From Lachnospiraceae bacterium (GTDB lineage: Bacteria > Bacillota > Clostridia > Lachnospirales > Lachnospiraceae): 64,000 nucleotides of DNA. The notes below the pieces were generated by a model. It saw nothing but the letters and a program-made list of their open reading frames with translations. It made no database searches and was not told the origin of the DNA. This document shows, in pieces, positions 50,459-58,355 of this stretch. The stretch covers positions 62,001 to 126,000 of the forward strand of contig JAFZLD010000009.1 in the NCBI GenBank assembly GCA_017553505.1, in the 5' to 3' direction. The position numbers were made by a program, and so were the translations under genes. Every line of letters begins with the position of its first letter. Position 1 is the stretch's first letter.

Positions 50459-52651
50459 CTAGACTTCTTCAAGATGGATCAGCGTGGACTTGAAGTCGCC
50501 CCAGCTGCGGGGGATGGGGAGGCCGGCGTACATTAGGGTGTCGGCGCCGTAGTTGCGGCCGGATTCGCAGTCGCGGTAGGTCTTCTGCGGGTCGAGGCCT
50601 TGGAGGCAGAGGGTGCGCGACTTGAAGTTCGGGTGGTTGAGCACCTGAACGAAGGTCACGAGAATCTCGCGCTCGTCCTGCGACTTCACCATCCAGGCGT
50701 CGTATTCGCCGTTGTCGGCCAAAGAAGCCAGACGGTAATAGTCACCTTCGCGAACGAGGTCATTGTACTTGTGATACTGCGCCACTTGAATCGGTATCTG
50801 GGCGCGGTCTTCCACCGAAATCTTGGTGATGTCGAGTTCGTAGCCGAAGGTGCCTGCGAGGGCGACGTGGCCGCGGGTCTTGAAAGGTGTGACGCGACCG
50901 ACTGCGTGGTTGGGGCAATCGGAGACGTGGGCGCCCATTGTGGAAAGCGGATAAATCAGCGCTGTTCCTTCCTGAATGGAGAGGCGCTCGATGGCGTCGG
51001 TATCGTCGGAAGTCCAAATCTGCGGGCTGTAATAAAGCATGCCGGGATCGAAGCGAGCGCCGCCGCCGGAACAATTCTCTATCAATAAATCAGGAAACGT
51101 AGTAACCAGCTTCTCCTGCAGGCGATAAACTGCAAGCACATATCGATGATAAAGCTCGCCCTGTCTGTCGGCGGGAAGGCCTGCGCTGTAAAGGTCCGCA
51201 AGCTGGCGATTCATGTCCCACTTGAGGTATTCAATGTTGGCGCTCTTAAGAACTGTCTCGATGCTATGCCAGGTATGCTCCCACACTTCGGGGCGGGTTA
51301 AGTCAAGCACGAGCTGGTTGCGCGAAAGTCCGGGCGCGCGCCCGGGTATCTGAATCGCCCAGTCAGGGTGCGCTCTGTAAAGGTCTGAATCCGGGCTCAC
51401 CATCTCGGGCTCCATCCAAATGCCGAACTTAAGGCCGAGCTTGTTAACTTCGTCCACGAGGTACTTTAGCCCGCCCGGCAACTTTTCTTCGTTGACCGTC
51501 CAGTCGCCGAGAGCCCTGTTGTCGTCGTAACGATTGCCGAACCAGCCGTCGTCCATAACGAGCATCTCGATGCCGAGTGCCGCCGCGTCTCTTGCTATAG
51601 AAAGAAGCTTCTCCGTATCAAAATTAAAGTAAGTCGCTTCCCAGTTATTAATAAGAATGGGGCGCTTTTTATGTAAGAATTTGCTTCTGATTAAGTGATT
51701 TCTGTACAGATTATGGAAGCTTCGTGTCATCGCTCCTAGGCCTTCAGCCGAGTACGTCATTACTGCTTCGGGAGTGGCAAAAGAATCTCCCGCTTCAAGC
51801 TTCCACTTAAAGTTATAGGGGTTAATGCCCATCTCTGCATGAATAAAATTAAACTGATCGAGGTCGGCCTGCGCTACGAAGTTACCTGAATAAATAAAAT
51901 TGAAGCCGTAAACTTCGCCTTGCGTCTCCGTCAGGTTCTTGTCGGTAATGGCCATAAAGGGATGTTCCTGGTGACTTGACTCGCCACGTCTTGAAGAAAC
52001 TCCCTGGAAGCCGTGGGCAATCTTTCTAAACTCTTTGTGACGCTCTCGCGCCCATGAGCCGTGAAGTGTAAGCAGATTATAATCTTTGTTCTCGAGGTTT
52101 AATGTGGTTGACATAACTCGAGTAATAAATACCGGGCTGGCACCGTCATTTATAATCCGTGCGCTGCGTGTAATACAATCGGTATCGGCGAAAACTGAGT
52201 ATGAAAGAATGACTGTGAGCTTAATAATAGGATCTCGTAAAGTCACTTCCAACGTCTCAACCGACTTCTCGTCACCAAAAGTTGCGGGTAATCCCTCGAG
52301 CGGATTCTTGCCCTTATAAATCTTATGGTTTACATATTGAAGCTCGGTGGCAGTTGTCCCGTCGGCAAGTTCAATCTCAAGCGCGTGACTCCTGTAATCG
52401 CCGATTCCGCCCGTAGAATACTCAAAAGGAGCAAAATCAAGAAAGCTGTTCTTGTCCTTAGTATTGACTCCCGGAAGGATATCGCCGTCGTAGAGCCTTG
52501 ACACATAACGTGCGTTATCTATATCATTTCTAATCTTGTGGCCGTAGTAATAATGAATCAGATAGCCGAAGTCATCGTCTATTCCGAATATATAGCTGGT
52601 ATGAGGAGTGTCTAACTTAAAGATTCTTTCTGCGTCGTTGTAAGTAATCAT
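50459..52651 (-). CDS. GH36 alpha-galactosidase
   Basis: A 730-residue enzyme removing terminal alpha-galactose, for example from galactomannan or raffinose-type sugars. The N-terminal beta-sandwich lies at about 1-320. The TIM barrel holds NNWEATYFNFDTEKLL, MLVMDDGWFGNRYDDNRALG, the nucleophile Asp in YLKWDMNRQ (about 480) and the acid/base Asp in IWTSDDTDAIERL (about 550). The cysteine motif ENCSGGGARFD is present. No signal peptide, so it is intracellular. The ATG follows AAGAGG; four direct repeats lie upstream. It sits between an SGNH esterase gene and the GH130 gene. Confidence 0.95.
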   Translation of the reverse strand: MITYNDAERIFKLDTPHTSYIFGIDDDFGYLIHYYYGHKIRNDIDNARYVSRLYDGDILPGVNTKDKNSFLDFAPFEYSTGGIGDYRSHALEIELADGTTATELQYVNHKIYKGKNPLEGLPATFGDEKSVETLEVTLRDPIIKLTVILSYSVFADTDCITRSARIINDGASPVFITRVMSTTLNLENKDYNLLTLHGSWARERHKEFRKIAHGFQGVSSRRGESSHQEHPFMAITDKNLTETQGEVYGFNFIYSGNFVAQADLDQFNFIHAEMGINPYNFKWKLEAGDSFATPEAVMTYSAEGLGAMTRSFHNLYRNHLIRSKFLHKKRPILINNWEATYFNFDTEKLLSIARDAAALGIEMLVMDDGWFGNRYDDNRALGDWTVNEEKLPGGLKYLVDEVNKLGLKFGIWMEPEMVSPDSDLYRAHPDWAIQIPGRAPGLSRNQLVLDLTRPEVWEHTWHSIETVLKSANIEYLKWDMNRQLADLYSAGLPADRQGELYHRYVLAVYRLQEKLVTTFPDLLIENCSGGGARFDPGMLYYSPQIWTSDDTDAIERLSIQEGTALIYPLSTMGAHVSDCPNHAVGRVTPFKTRGHVALAGTFGYELDITKISVEDRAQIPIQVAQYHKYNDLVREGDYYRLASLADNGEYDAWMVKSQDEREILVTFVQVLNHPNFKSRTLCLQGLDPQKTYRDCESGRNYGADTLMYAGLPIPRSWGDFKSTLIHLEEV

Positions 52652-52668
52652 GTGAGTGTCCTCTTATT

Positions 52669-52765
52669 TTGTTATGTAAACCATTATGAACTGCGGTCCA
52701 CTTTGTTATGTAAACCACACGCTCACCATAGTTATGTTAACTATATTCCATGTTATGTTAACTAG
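52669..52765 (-). promoter_or_regulatory. Four direct repeats (GTTATGTWAAC) upstream of the GH36 gene
   Basis: On the plus strand, TTGTTATGTAAACCA occurs at 52669-52683 and again at 52703-52717; GTTATGTTAACTA follows at 52731-52743 and 52753-52765 (approximate ends). Each copy is a half-palindrome GTTA-x3-AAC. They fill the 122-bp gap between the esterase and GH36 genes, so they probably form the GH36 operator. The core GGTTTACATAAC recurs in the opposite orientation at 49748-49759, inside the 64-bp array. Confidence 0.65.
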
Positions 52766-52773
52766 TCTTCTTT

Positions 52774-53910
52774 TTACAGATTTCCTTCCGGCTCCCTGTA
52801 CTCCCTGCCGAACTTCTGCGACAGGTACTCTCCCAGCACTCGCGCCGACTCAATATGCGACTTATAGCCGGGGTGGCTGTGTGAGCCGACGGTCACTTCA
52901 TCGATATTGGGAAGGTCAAGAAATGCTACGTTGTCATCGCCGGTGTCTGCACGGAACTTGTCCATGGCTTCAAGAATCGCGGGCTTCATTTCGTTGCCCA
53001 GCATTCCGTAAGCCCACAGAATGTGGCTCGTAGGATTCAAGCGACGAAGCAGCAAAAGAAAGTCATACACCGCATCGATAAACTTCTGCAAATCTTCCCT
53101 TACAAACGACTCGTCGGGATTGCGACGATTCTTAAACGTTCCCATGCCCGGAATCTCGAGCGGGGGCGTGTTAAAAGAAGAATTGTCGTTGGTGCCGAGG
53201 TTAACGATTATAGCATCGGGTTTCCAAGCTTCGTAATCGTTAGCTCTGCCGGCGCCTAGTTTTTCGTTAATCGGGCCCCAGGAAAGTCCGCAAATCGGTT
53301 CATACACTTTCGGTATCTGATGTCGCACATCGTTGTCCCAGCCTGAGTATACGCCCCAACCGCCCTGCGAAATAATGCGTACGTCAGCCTTCATAGCCTT
53401 TTCGATGATATTGGCGTAGTGACGGCTCGAGCTCATGTACATTGCAAGCCAGTCAGTGTCTCCGTTGGCGCCGTAAGTGCCTTCGCCGGAAGTTACGCTG
53501 TCGCCGATGAACTCGAGTTTAAAATCATTCTCGGGTACCGGAAAGAAGTTGCCGTCGGTGCGAAAGCCCTTAACCAGCACATGGCACAAATCGTCCTCGC
53601 TCATGGCCTGGAGCTCCCGGTAGAACTTAACGTTCTTGACAACTCCCGGAGTCATGGAGCGGAAAAGGCAGACCGACCTGTCTTCTTTGAGCAACATGCG
53701 ACGGCTCATGAGGGCACCGTTTAACTCTATAGCAATCCAGGGCTCGTGGAAGCCGTGGTCCACCTCTAAATCTATCCATAGTTCGGAACCGTCACAGTTC
53801 ACCTCAACGCCGGAATGGTTCCAAAAAAGCGGAAGCGGCGATGCGTCCTGCACCGTGCGGCCGTGAATCTTTTTATTTGCAATTTCCCGAATATCGTATG
53901 CTTTAAGCAC
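52774..53910 (-). CDS. SGNH/GDSL carbohydrate esterase (CE2-like)
   Basis: A 378-residue protein. A GTG start at 53910 follows GGGAGG. The N-terminal ~125 residues look like a beta-sandwich (NHSGVEVNCDGSELWIDLEV); the C-terminal SGNH domain has block I FIGDSVTSGEGTYG (Ser), IIVNLGTNDNSSFN (Asn) and a late SHSHPGYKSHIESARV (Asp/His region). Jelly-roll plus SGNH is the CE2 layout, and CE2 members remove acetyl groups from mannan or xylan. No signal peptide is visible, so imported acetylated oligosaccharides are the likely substrate. Context with GH36 and GH130 favours acetylated galactomannan; that specificity is inferred. Confidence 0.85.
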   Translation of the reverse strand: MLKAYDIREIANKKIHGRTVQDASPLPLFWNHSGVEVNCDGSELWIDLEVDHGFHEPWIAIELNGALMSRRMLLKEDRSVCLFRSMTPGVVKNVKFYRELQAMSEDDLCHVLVKGFRTDGNFFPVPENDFKLEFIGDSVTSGEGTYGANGDTDWLAMYMSSSRHYANIIEKAMKADVRIISQGGWGVYSGWDNDVRHQIPKVYEPICGLSWGPINEKLGAGRANDYEAWKPDAIIVNLGTNDNSSFNTPPLEIPGMGTFKNRRNPDESFVREDLQKFIDAVYDFLLLLRRLNPTSHILWAYGMLGNEMKPAILEAMDKFRADTGDDNVAFLDLPNIDEVTVGSHSHPGYKSHIESARVLGEYLSQKFGREYREPEGNL

Positions 53911-53959
53911 TTGTAACCTCCCACGCCCTGAGAAAGGGCTTCTTTTACTGACAATTCTG

Positions 53960-53981
53960 ATTATATCAAAAAACGTTTCAC
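53960..53981 (-). promoter_or_regulatory. LacI/CcpA-like operator and -10 box for the esterase gene
   Basis: The CG-centred palindrome AAACGTTT (53971-53978), extended as GTGAAACGTTTTTTG on the minus strand, lies just upstream of -10 TATAAT (53965-53960). CG-centred palindromes are typical LacI-family and cre sites, and a LacI gene closes this locus. Confidence 0.5.
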
Positions 53982-53995
53982 TTTCTACAGGGGAC

Positions 53996-54023
53996 TTGCA
54001 AAAATCACGATTTTCTGTAAAAT
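53996..54023 (+). promoter_or_regulatory. Candidate promoter of the ABC-F gene
   Basis: TTGCAA and TAAAAT are separated by 16 bases, about 50 bases before the ATG at 54071. Confidence 0.5.
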
Positions 54024-54070
54024 AAAAAAGGTTAAACGTTAATTGTATTATTTATAAGAAAGGTTTTTAC

Positions 54071-55708
54071 ATGATTGCAGCTAATAATGTAACCTTCAGA
54101 GTGGGCAAGAAAGCCCTTTTTGAAGACGTAAATATCAAATTTACCGAGGGAAACTGCTACGGTCTTATCGGTGCCAACGGTGCCGGCAAGTCCACATTCC
54201 TTAAGATTCTCTCCGGTGCGCTTGAGACCACTTCCGGCGATATCACCATCACCCCCGGCCAGCGTCTCTCCGTCCTTGAGCAGGACCACTTTAAGTACGA
54301 TGCTTTCCCCGTTATGGATACGGTTATCATGGGTAACAAGCGTCTCTACGATATTATGAAAGAGAAAGACGCAATTTATGCCAAAGAAGACTTCTCTGAC
54401 GAGGACGGTATCCGCGCTTCCGAGCTTGAAGCTGAGTTTGCAGAGCTTGACGGTTGGGAGGCTGAGTCCAATGCGGCTATGCTTCTTAACGGTCTTGGTA
54501 TCGAGACAGAGCTTCACTACTCCATGGTCGGCGACCTTGACGGTAACCAGAAGGTGAAGGTGCTCCTTGCGAAGGCGCTTTTCGGTAACCCCGACATTCT
54601 TCTTCTCGACGAGCCCACTAACCACTTGGACCTCGACGCTATCGCATGGCTTGAAGAGTTCCTTATTAATTTTGAGAACACCGTTATCGTAGTCAGCCAC
54701 GACAGATACTTCCTTAACAAGGTCTGCACACACACCGCAGACATCGACTACGGCAAGATTCAGCTCTACGCCGGCAACTACGACTTCTGGTACGAGTCTT
54801 CACAGCTTCTCATCAAGCAGATGAAAGAAGCCAATAAAAAGAAAGAAGAAAAGATCAAAGAGTTACAGGAATTCATCTCCCGTTTCTCCGCCAACGCTTC
54901 CAAGTCCAAGCAGGCTACTTCACGTAAGCGTGCTCTTGAGAAGATTGAGCTTGACGAGATTAAGCCTTCTTCACGTAAATATCCTTACATCGATTTCAGA
55001 CCCGAGCGTGAAATCGGTAACGAAGTCCTTACTGTTGAGGGCCTTACCAAGACTATCAACGGTGAAAAGGTTCTTGATAATGTGTCATTTATCCTTGGTC
55101 ACGACGACAAGGTTGCTTTTGTCGGTTCCAATGAGCTTGCCAAGACTACTCTTTTCAAGATCTTAGCCGGCGAGATGGAGCCCGATGCGGGAACATTTAA
55201 GTGGGGCGTAACGACTTCTTTGGCCTACTTCCCCAAGGATCCCGGCGATGAGTTCAACAACGACTACACCATCGTTGACTGGCTTACAGGCTACTCTCCC
55301 ATCAAGGACGTAACTTATGTGCGTGGTTATCTCGGTCGTATGCTTTTTGCGGGCGAGGACGGTGTTAAGAAGGTTAAGGTTCTCTCCGGTGGTGAGAAGG
55401 TGCGTTGCCTTCTTTCCAAGATGATGATTTCCGGTGCGAACTGCCTTATCTTCGATGAGCCTACCAACCACCTTGACATGGAATCCATCACCGCTCTTAA
55501 CAACGGTATGATTAAGTTCCCGGGTGTTGAGCTGTTCTCCTGTCACGACCACCAGGTTGTGGAGACCACCGCTAACCGCATCATCGAATTTCTTCCTAAC
55601 GGAACCATCATCGACAAGGTTACCACCTACGACGAATACCTTGCCAACGACGAAATGGCCAGAAAGAGAACCGTCTTTGTGGCTAACCGCGAGGATGACG
55701 AAGAATAA
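54071..55708 (+). CDS. ABC-F family ATPase (YbiT/YkpA-like)
   Basis: A 545-residue soluble protein with two ABC domains and no membrane segments. First domain: Walker A GANGAGKST at about 36-44 and Walker B LLLDEPTNHLD. The linker between domains is charged and helical (KQMKEANKKKEEKIKELQEF), as in ribosome-binding ABC-F proteins. Second domain: the P-loop is degenerate (GSNELAKTT), with signature LSGGEKVRCLL and Walker B LIFDEPTNHLD. A degenerate second P-loop of this kind is normal in this subgroup. AAAGGTTTTTAC lies ahead of the ATG. Housekeeping translation role likely. Confidence 0.93.
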   Translation: MIAANNVTFRVGKKALFEDVNIKFTEGNCYGLIGANGAGKSTFLKILSGALETTSGDITITPGQRLSVLEQDHFKYDAFPVMDTVIMGNKRLYDIMKEKDAIYAKEDFSDEDGIRASELEAEFAELDGWEAESNAAMLLNGLGIETELHYSMVGDLDGNQKVKVLLAKALFGNPDILLLDEPTNHLDLDAIAWLEEFLINFENTVIVVSHDRYFLNKVCTHTADIDYGKIQLYAGNYDFWYESSQLLIKQMKEANKKKEEKIKELQEFISRFSANASKSKQATSRKRALEKIELDEIKPSSRKYPYIDFRPEREIGNEVLTVEGLTKTINGEKVLDNVSFILGHDDKVAFVGSNELAKTTLFKILAGEMEPDAGTFKWGVTTSLAYFPKDPGDEFNNDYTIVDWLTGYSPIKDVTYVRGYLGRMLFAGEDGVKKVKVLSGGEKVRCLLSKMMISGANCLIFDEPTNHLDMESITALNNGMIKFPGVELFSCHDHQVVETTANRIIEFLPNGTIIDKVTTYDEYLANDEMARKRTVFVANREDDEE

Positions 55709-55714
55709 TAATTT

Positions 55715-55743
55715 AAAGGGAAGCTTGCGCTTCCCTTTATTTC
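55715..55743 (+). terminator. Rho-independent terminator of the ABC-F gene
   Basis: AAAGGGAAGC pairs perfectly with GCTTCCCTTT around TTGC, followed by ATTTCT. Confidence 0.85.
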
Positions 55744-55791
55744 TAGCCAAGTTTATCGATAGGGTCCGAAATAATAAAGGGAGGTCAGCTT

Positions 55792-57450
55792 ATGGTTGAC
55801 TTACATGTACATTCAACTAAATCAGACGGAACATATACACCGACAGAATTAGTTGACTACGCAATTGAAAAAGGGTTATCTGCATTTGCTCTTACTGACC
55901 ATGATTGTATAGATGGTCTTGATGAGACTATCAAATATGCGGAGAAACTTCGCGCTGCCGGTAAGAATGCGCCCGAGGTTATACCGGCGATTGAAGTGTC
56001 GACGGATTATGAGGGTACCGAGGTTCATATCGTCGGATTGTATATTAATCACAAGAGTGATGCGTTCCGTAAGTATCTCGTAGAATTTGCAGAGTCCCGT
56101 GAGAACAGGAATCGTACGATGTGCCGGAAGTTTACCGAAAACGGTATGCCTATGGATTTCGATGAGTTATGTAAACTTTCTCCTAATTCGGCGGTTATTA
56201 CTCGTGCGCATTTTGCGAGGTATCTGTTTGAGCATGGGTATGTTAAGAGTATGAAGGAGGCGTTCGACCGCTATATCGGTAACGGTAAGCCTTTTTATAT
56301 TCCACGCGAGAAGGTTACACCCGAAAAAGCTATTGAACTGATTCTCGCTGCAGACGGAATTCCGGTACTGGCACATCCTATGCTCTACGCTATCAGTAAG
56401 GATAGACTCGATGCACTGGTAGGTCAGTTAAAAGAAGCCGGCCTCTGCGCCATTGAAGGAATCTACAGTACTTACACTACTGCCGATGAACGCTTTGTAC
56501 GAGAGCTTGCTGATAAATATCACCTGTTATTGTCAGGTGGGAGTGATTTCCACGGAGCCAATAAGGTTGGTATAGATTTGGGTGTGGGATACGGCAAATT
56601 ATATATTCACGATTCAATCCTTGAGAATATTAAGAAGCTTCGTAAGAATGTTCTTTTTACAGATATGGATGGTACTCTCCTGCTTAAGGACAGTACAGTC
56701 AGCGCCGATATGAAGGCTGCGCTTGATAGAGCGGTCGCTTCCGGACACAGATTGGTGCTTACCAGCGGAAGACCTTTGCCCAGTATTAGAGAACGCATTA
56801 TTAAATTAGGATTTAATTACCCCGATACATACATTATCGCTTTCGGCGGTGCTCTTATATATGACCTCGAAGCCGGTAAAGTGATTCATTCTTATAAGGT
56901 TCCGCAGGTGGCCATTCGTGGCATTGCGGCGCTTTGTGAGGAAGCGGGTATCTATATTCAGGGATATACCGATGAAGAGATTATTCTTACCGCCGCTACC
57001 GAGGAGACCGATTACTACAGGCAGCGAGTCAACATGCCTTATCGCGAGGTTCCTGATCTTGCTGACTATCTGACAGACGGTTCTTCCAAGCTTCAGATAA
57101 TTCATCTTACCGACCACGAGAAGCTTGAAGCTCTCCGCGCTAAGATTGTGGCTCAGTACGGCGAATATGTGGACACTTTCTTTTCCAGCCCCCGCTATCT
57201 TGAGATTCTGCCTAAGGGTGTGAGCAAGGGTGTGGCTGTGAAGTTCATGACTTCGTATCTTTCGGTTCCTGTGTCGCATACTTTTGCCGCGGGTGACGAG
57301 GATAACGATATTTCGATGCTTAAGATTGCCGGTCACGGAGTTGCCATGGCCAATGCATCCGAGCAAGTAAAAGCCGCCGCAGATATTATCACGGTGAATG
57401 ACAATAACCACGACGGTCTCATAGAAATTCTTAACAAGTATTTTAATTAA
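55792..57450 (+). CDS. PHP phosphoesterase fused to a Cof-type HAD phosphatase
   Basis: A 552-residue fusion. Residues 1 to about 275 are a PHP domain: metal ligands in DLHVHSTKSDGTYT (HxH), LTDHDCIDG, a Glu in PAIEVSTDYEGTEVHI, HPMLYAI and GGSDFHG. Residues from about 283 are a HAD-IIB (Cof) phosphatase: motif I FTDMDGTLL, motif II LTSGRPLPS, the Lys of motif III near PKGVSKGVAV, and motif IV GDEDNDISML. The two phosphatases would be cytoplasmic and act on small phosphates, perhaps nucleotides or sugar phosphates. GGGAGG precedes the ATG. The joined arrangement is uncommon. Confidence 0.9.
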   Translation: MVDLHVHSTKSDGTYTPTELVDYAIEKGLSAFALTDHDCIDGLDETIKYAEKLRAAGKNAPEVIPAIEVSTDYEGTEVHIVGLYINHKSDAFRKYLVEFAESRENRNRTMCRKFTENGMPMDFDELCKLSPNSAVITRAHFARYLFEHGYVKSMKEAFDRYIGNGKPFYIPREKVTPEKAIELILAADGIPVLAHPMLYAISKDRLDALVGQLKEAGLCAIEGIYSTYTTADERFVRELADKYHLLLSGGSDFHGANKVGIDLGVGYGKLYIHDSILENIKKLRKNVLFTDMDGTLLLKDSTVSADMKAALDRAVASGHRLVLTSGRPLPSIRERIIKLGFNYPDTYIIAFGGALIYDLEAGKVIHSYKVPQVAIRGIAALCEEAGIYIQGYTDEEIILTAATEETDYYRQRVNMPYREVPDLADYLTDGSSKLQIIHLTDHEKLEALRAKIVAQYGEYVDTFFSSPRYLEILPKGVSKGVAVKFMTSYLSVPVSHTFAAGDEDNDISMLKIAGHGVAMANASEQVKAAADIITVNDNNHDGLIEILNKYFN

Positions 57451-57451
57451 A

Positions 57452-57700
57452 TTATGCTTCAATCACCAGGAATCTTCCGTCCCCGATGTCGAATACTTCG
57501 TCTGCGTCGAGGACGGTTTTTTTGTCATAATCGATGCCCTCTTCTTCAAAGTAGTCTATAACTTCCTGCTTGCCGTTTAACACCTGAGCGAAGCACTCCT
57601 CCAGAAACTCTGCCGCCTCTTCGTGAGTGGTGGCAACGGGCTTGGGAAAGAGCTTAAGCTGGTTGTCGATAAAGCACTGAGTTACTTTCTTGTCAAACAT
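57452..57700 (-). CDS. Small conserved-looking hypothetical protein (82 aa)
   Basis: MFDKKVTQCFIDNQLKLFPK and then EEAAEFLEECFAQVLNGKQE; acidic, helical, no membrane segment. Its stop is one base from the end of the convergent PHP-HAD gene. AAGGGGG precedes the ATG. It lies 29 bp after maf in the same direction and is probably co-transcribed. No function known to me. Confidence 0.6.
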   Translation of the reverse strand: MFDKKVTQCFIDNQLKLFPKPVATTHEEAAEFLEECFAQVLNGKQEVIDYFEEEGIDYDKKTVLDADEVFDIGDGRFLVIEA

Positions 57701-57729
57701 TTGTAATCCCCCTTTGATTAAATCCTGAT

Positions 57730-58341
57730 TTACGCGCGGCCCAAAGCTTCCTTGCAGCCGAGCTTTTTAATCTCGTGATAGAGTCTTGCGATGGGAAGTC
57801 CCACAACGTTGGCGTATTCGCCGTTGATTCCCTTGATGTATTTGCCAAAGAAACCCTGGATGGCATAAGCGCCAGCCTTGTCCATGGGCTCACCTGTTGC
57901 TATGTAAGCCTCGATTTCCTCGTCTGTTAAATCGTATACGGATACTTCAGTCTTCTCGAAGAAGCGAACCTGTTTCTTTTGCCCTTGGTTAACATAAGTC
58001 AGTGTAACGCCTGTTATTACGTCGTGGACATCGCCGGAAAGTTCCTTAATCATGCGGAAGGCGTCAGCCTTGTCCTTGGGCTTGCCGAGGCGCTCATCCT
58101 TGAAGAATACGAGGGTGTCGGCGGAGATGATAAGAGTCTCGCCGGTCTTGTCGATGCGGCCTTCGCGCTCCAGTCTTTCGTATACGTCCTCGCCCTTGCG
58201 CTGTGAAAGCTCCATAACGATTTCCGCGGGAACGGTCTTGGTAGGTGTCTCGTCGGCATCCGAAGTGATAACTTCGAAGGCGATTCCTGCCTGAGTCAAA
58301 AGTTCTTTTCTACGGGGCGAACCCGATGCTAATATTACCAT
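57730..58341 (-). CDS. maf: Maf-type nucleoside triphosphate pyrophosphatase
   Basis: A 203-residue house-cleaning enzyme that hydrolyses dTTP/UTP or modified nucleotides. Family blocks: ILASGSPRRKELLTQAGI at the N-terminus, then SDADETP, ISADTLVFF, LGKPKDKADAF and the C-terminal NVVGLPIARLYHEIKKLG. Length is typical. It precedes the 82-aa gene and follows the DUF815 ATPase gene by 14 bp. Confidence 0.94.
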   Translation of the reverse strand: MVILASGSPRRKELLTQAGIAFEVITSDADETPTKTVPAEIVMELSQRKGEDVYERLEREGRIDKTGETLIISADTLVFFKDERLGKPKDKADAFRMIKELSGDVHDVITGVTLTYVNQGQKKQVRFFEKTEVSVYDLTDEEIEAYIATGEPMDKAGAYAIQGFFGKYIKGINGEYANVVGLPIARLYHEIKKLGCKEALGRA

Positions 58342-58355
58342 TTCTAAACCTCTCT

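Noticed and set aside
54032-54733. Minus-strand open frame of 233 aa across the ABC-F gene start
   Set aside because: Antisense to a clear ABC-F ATPase and crossing its promoter; no coding features.
55070-55180. Degenerate second P-loop (GSNELAKTT) of the ABC-F protein as a sign of decay
   Set aside because: This variation is usual in the YbiT/YkpA subgroup and the rest of the domain is intact.
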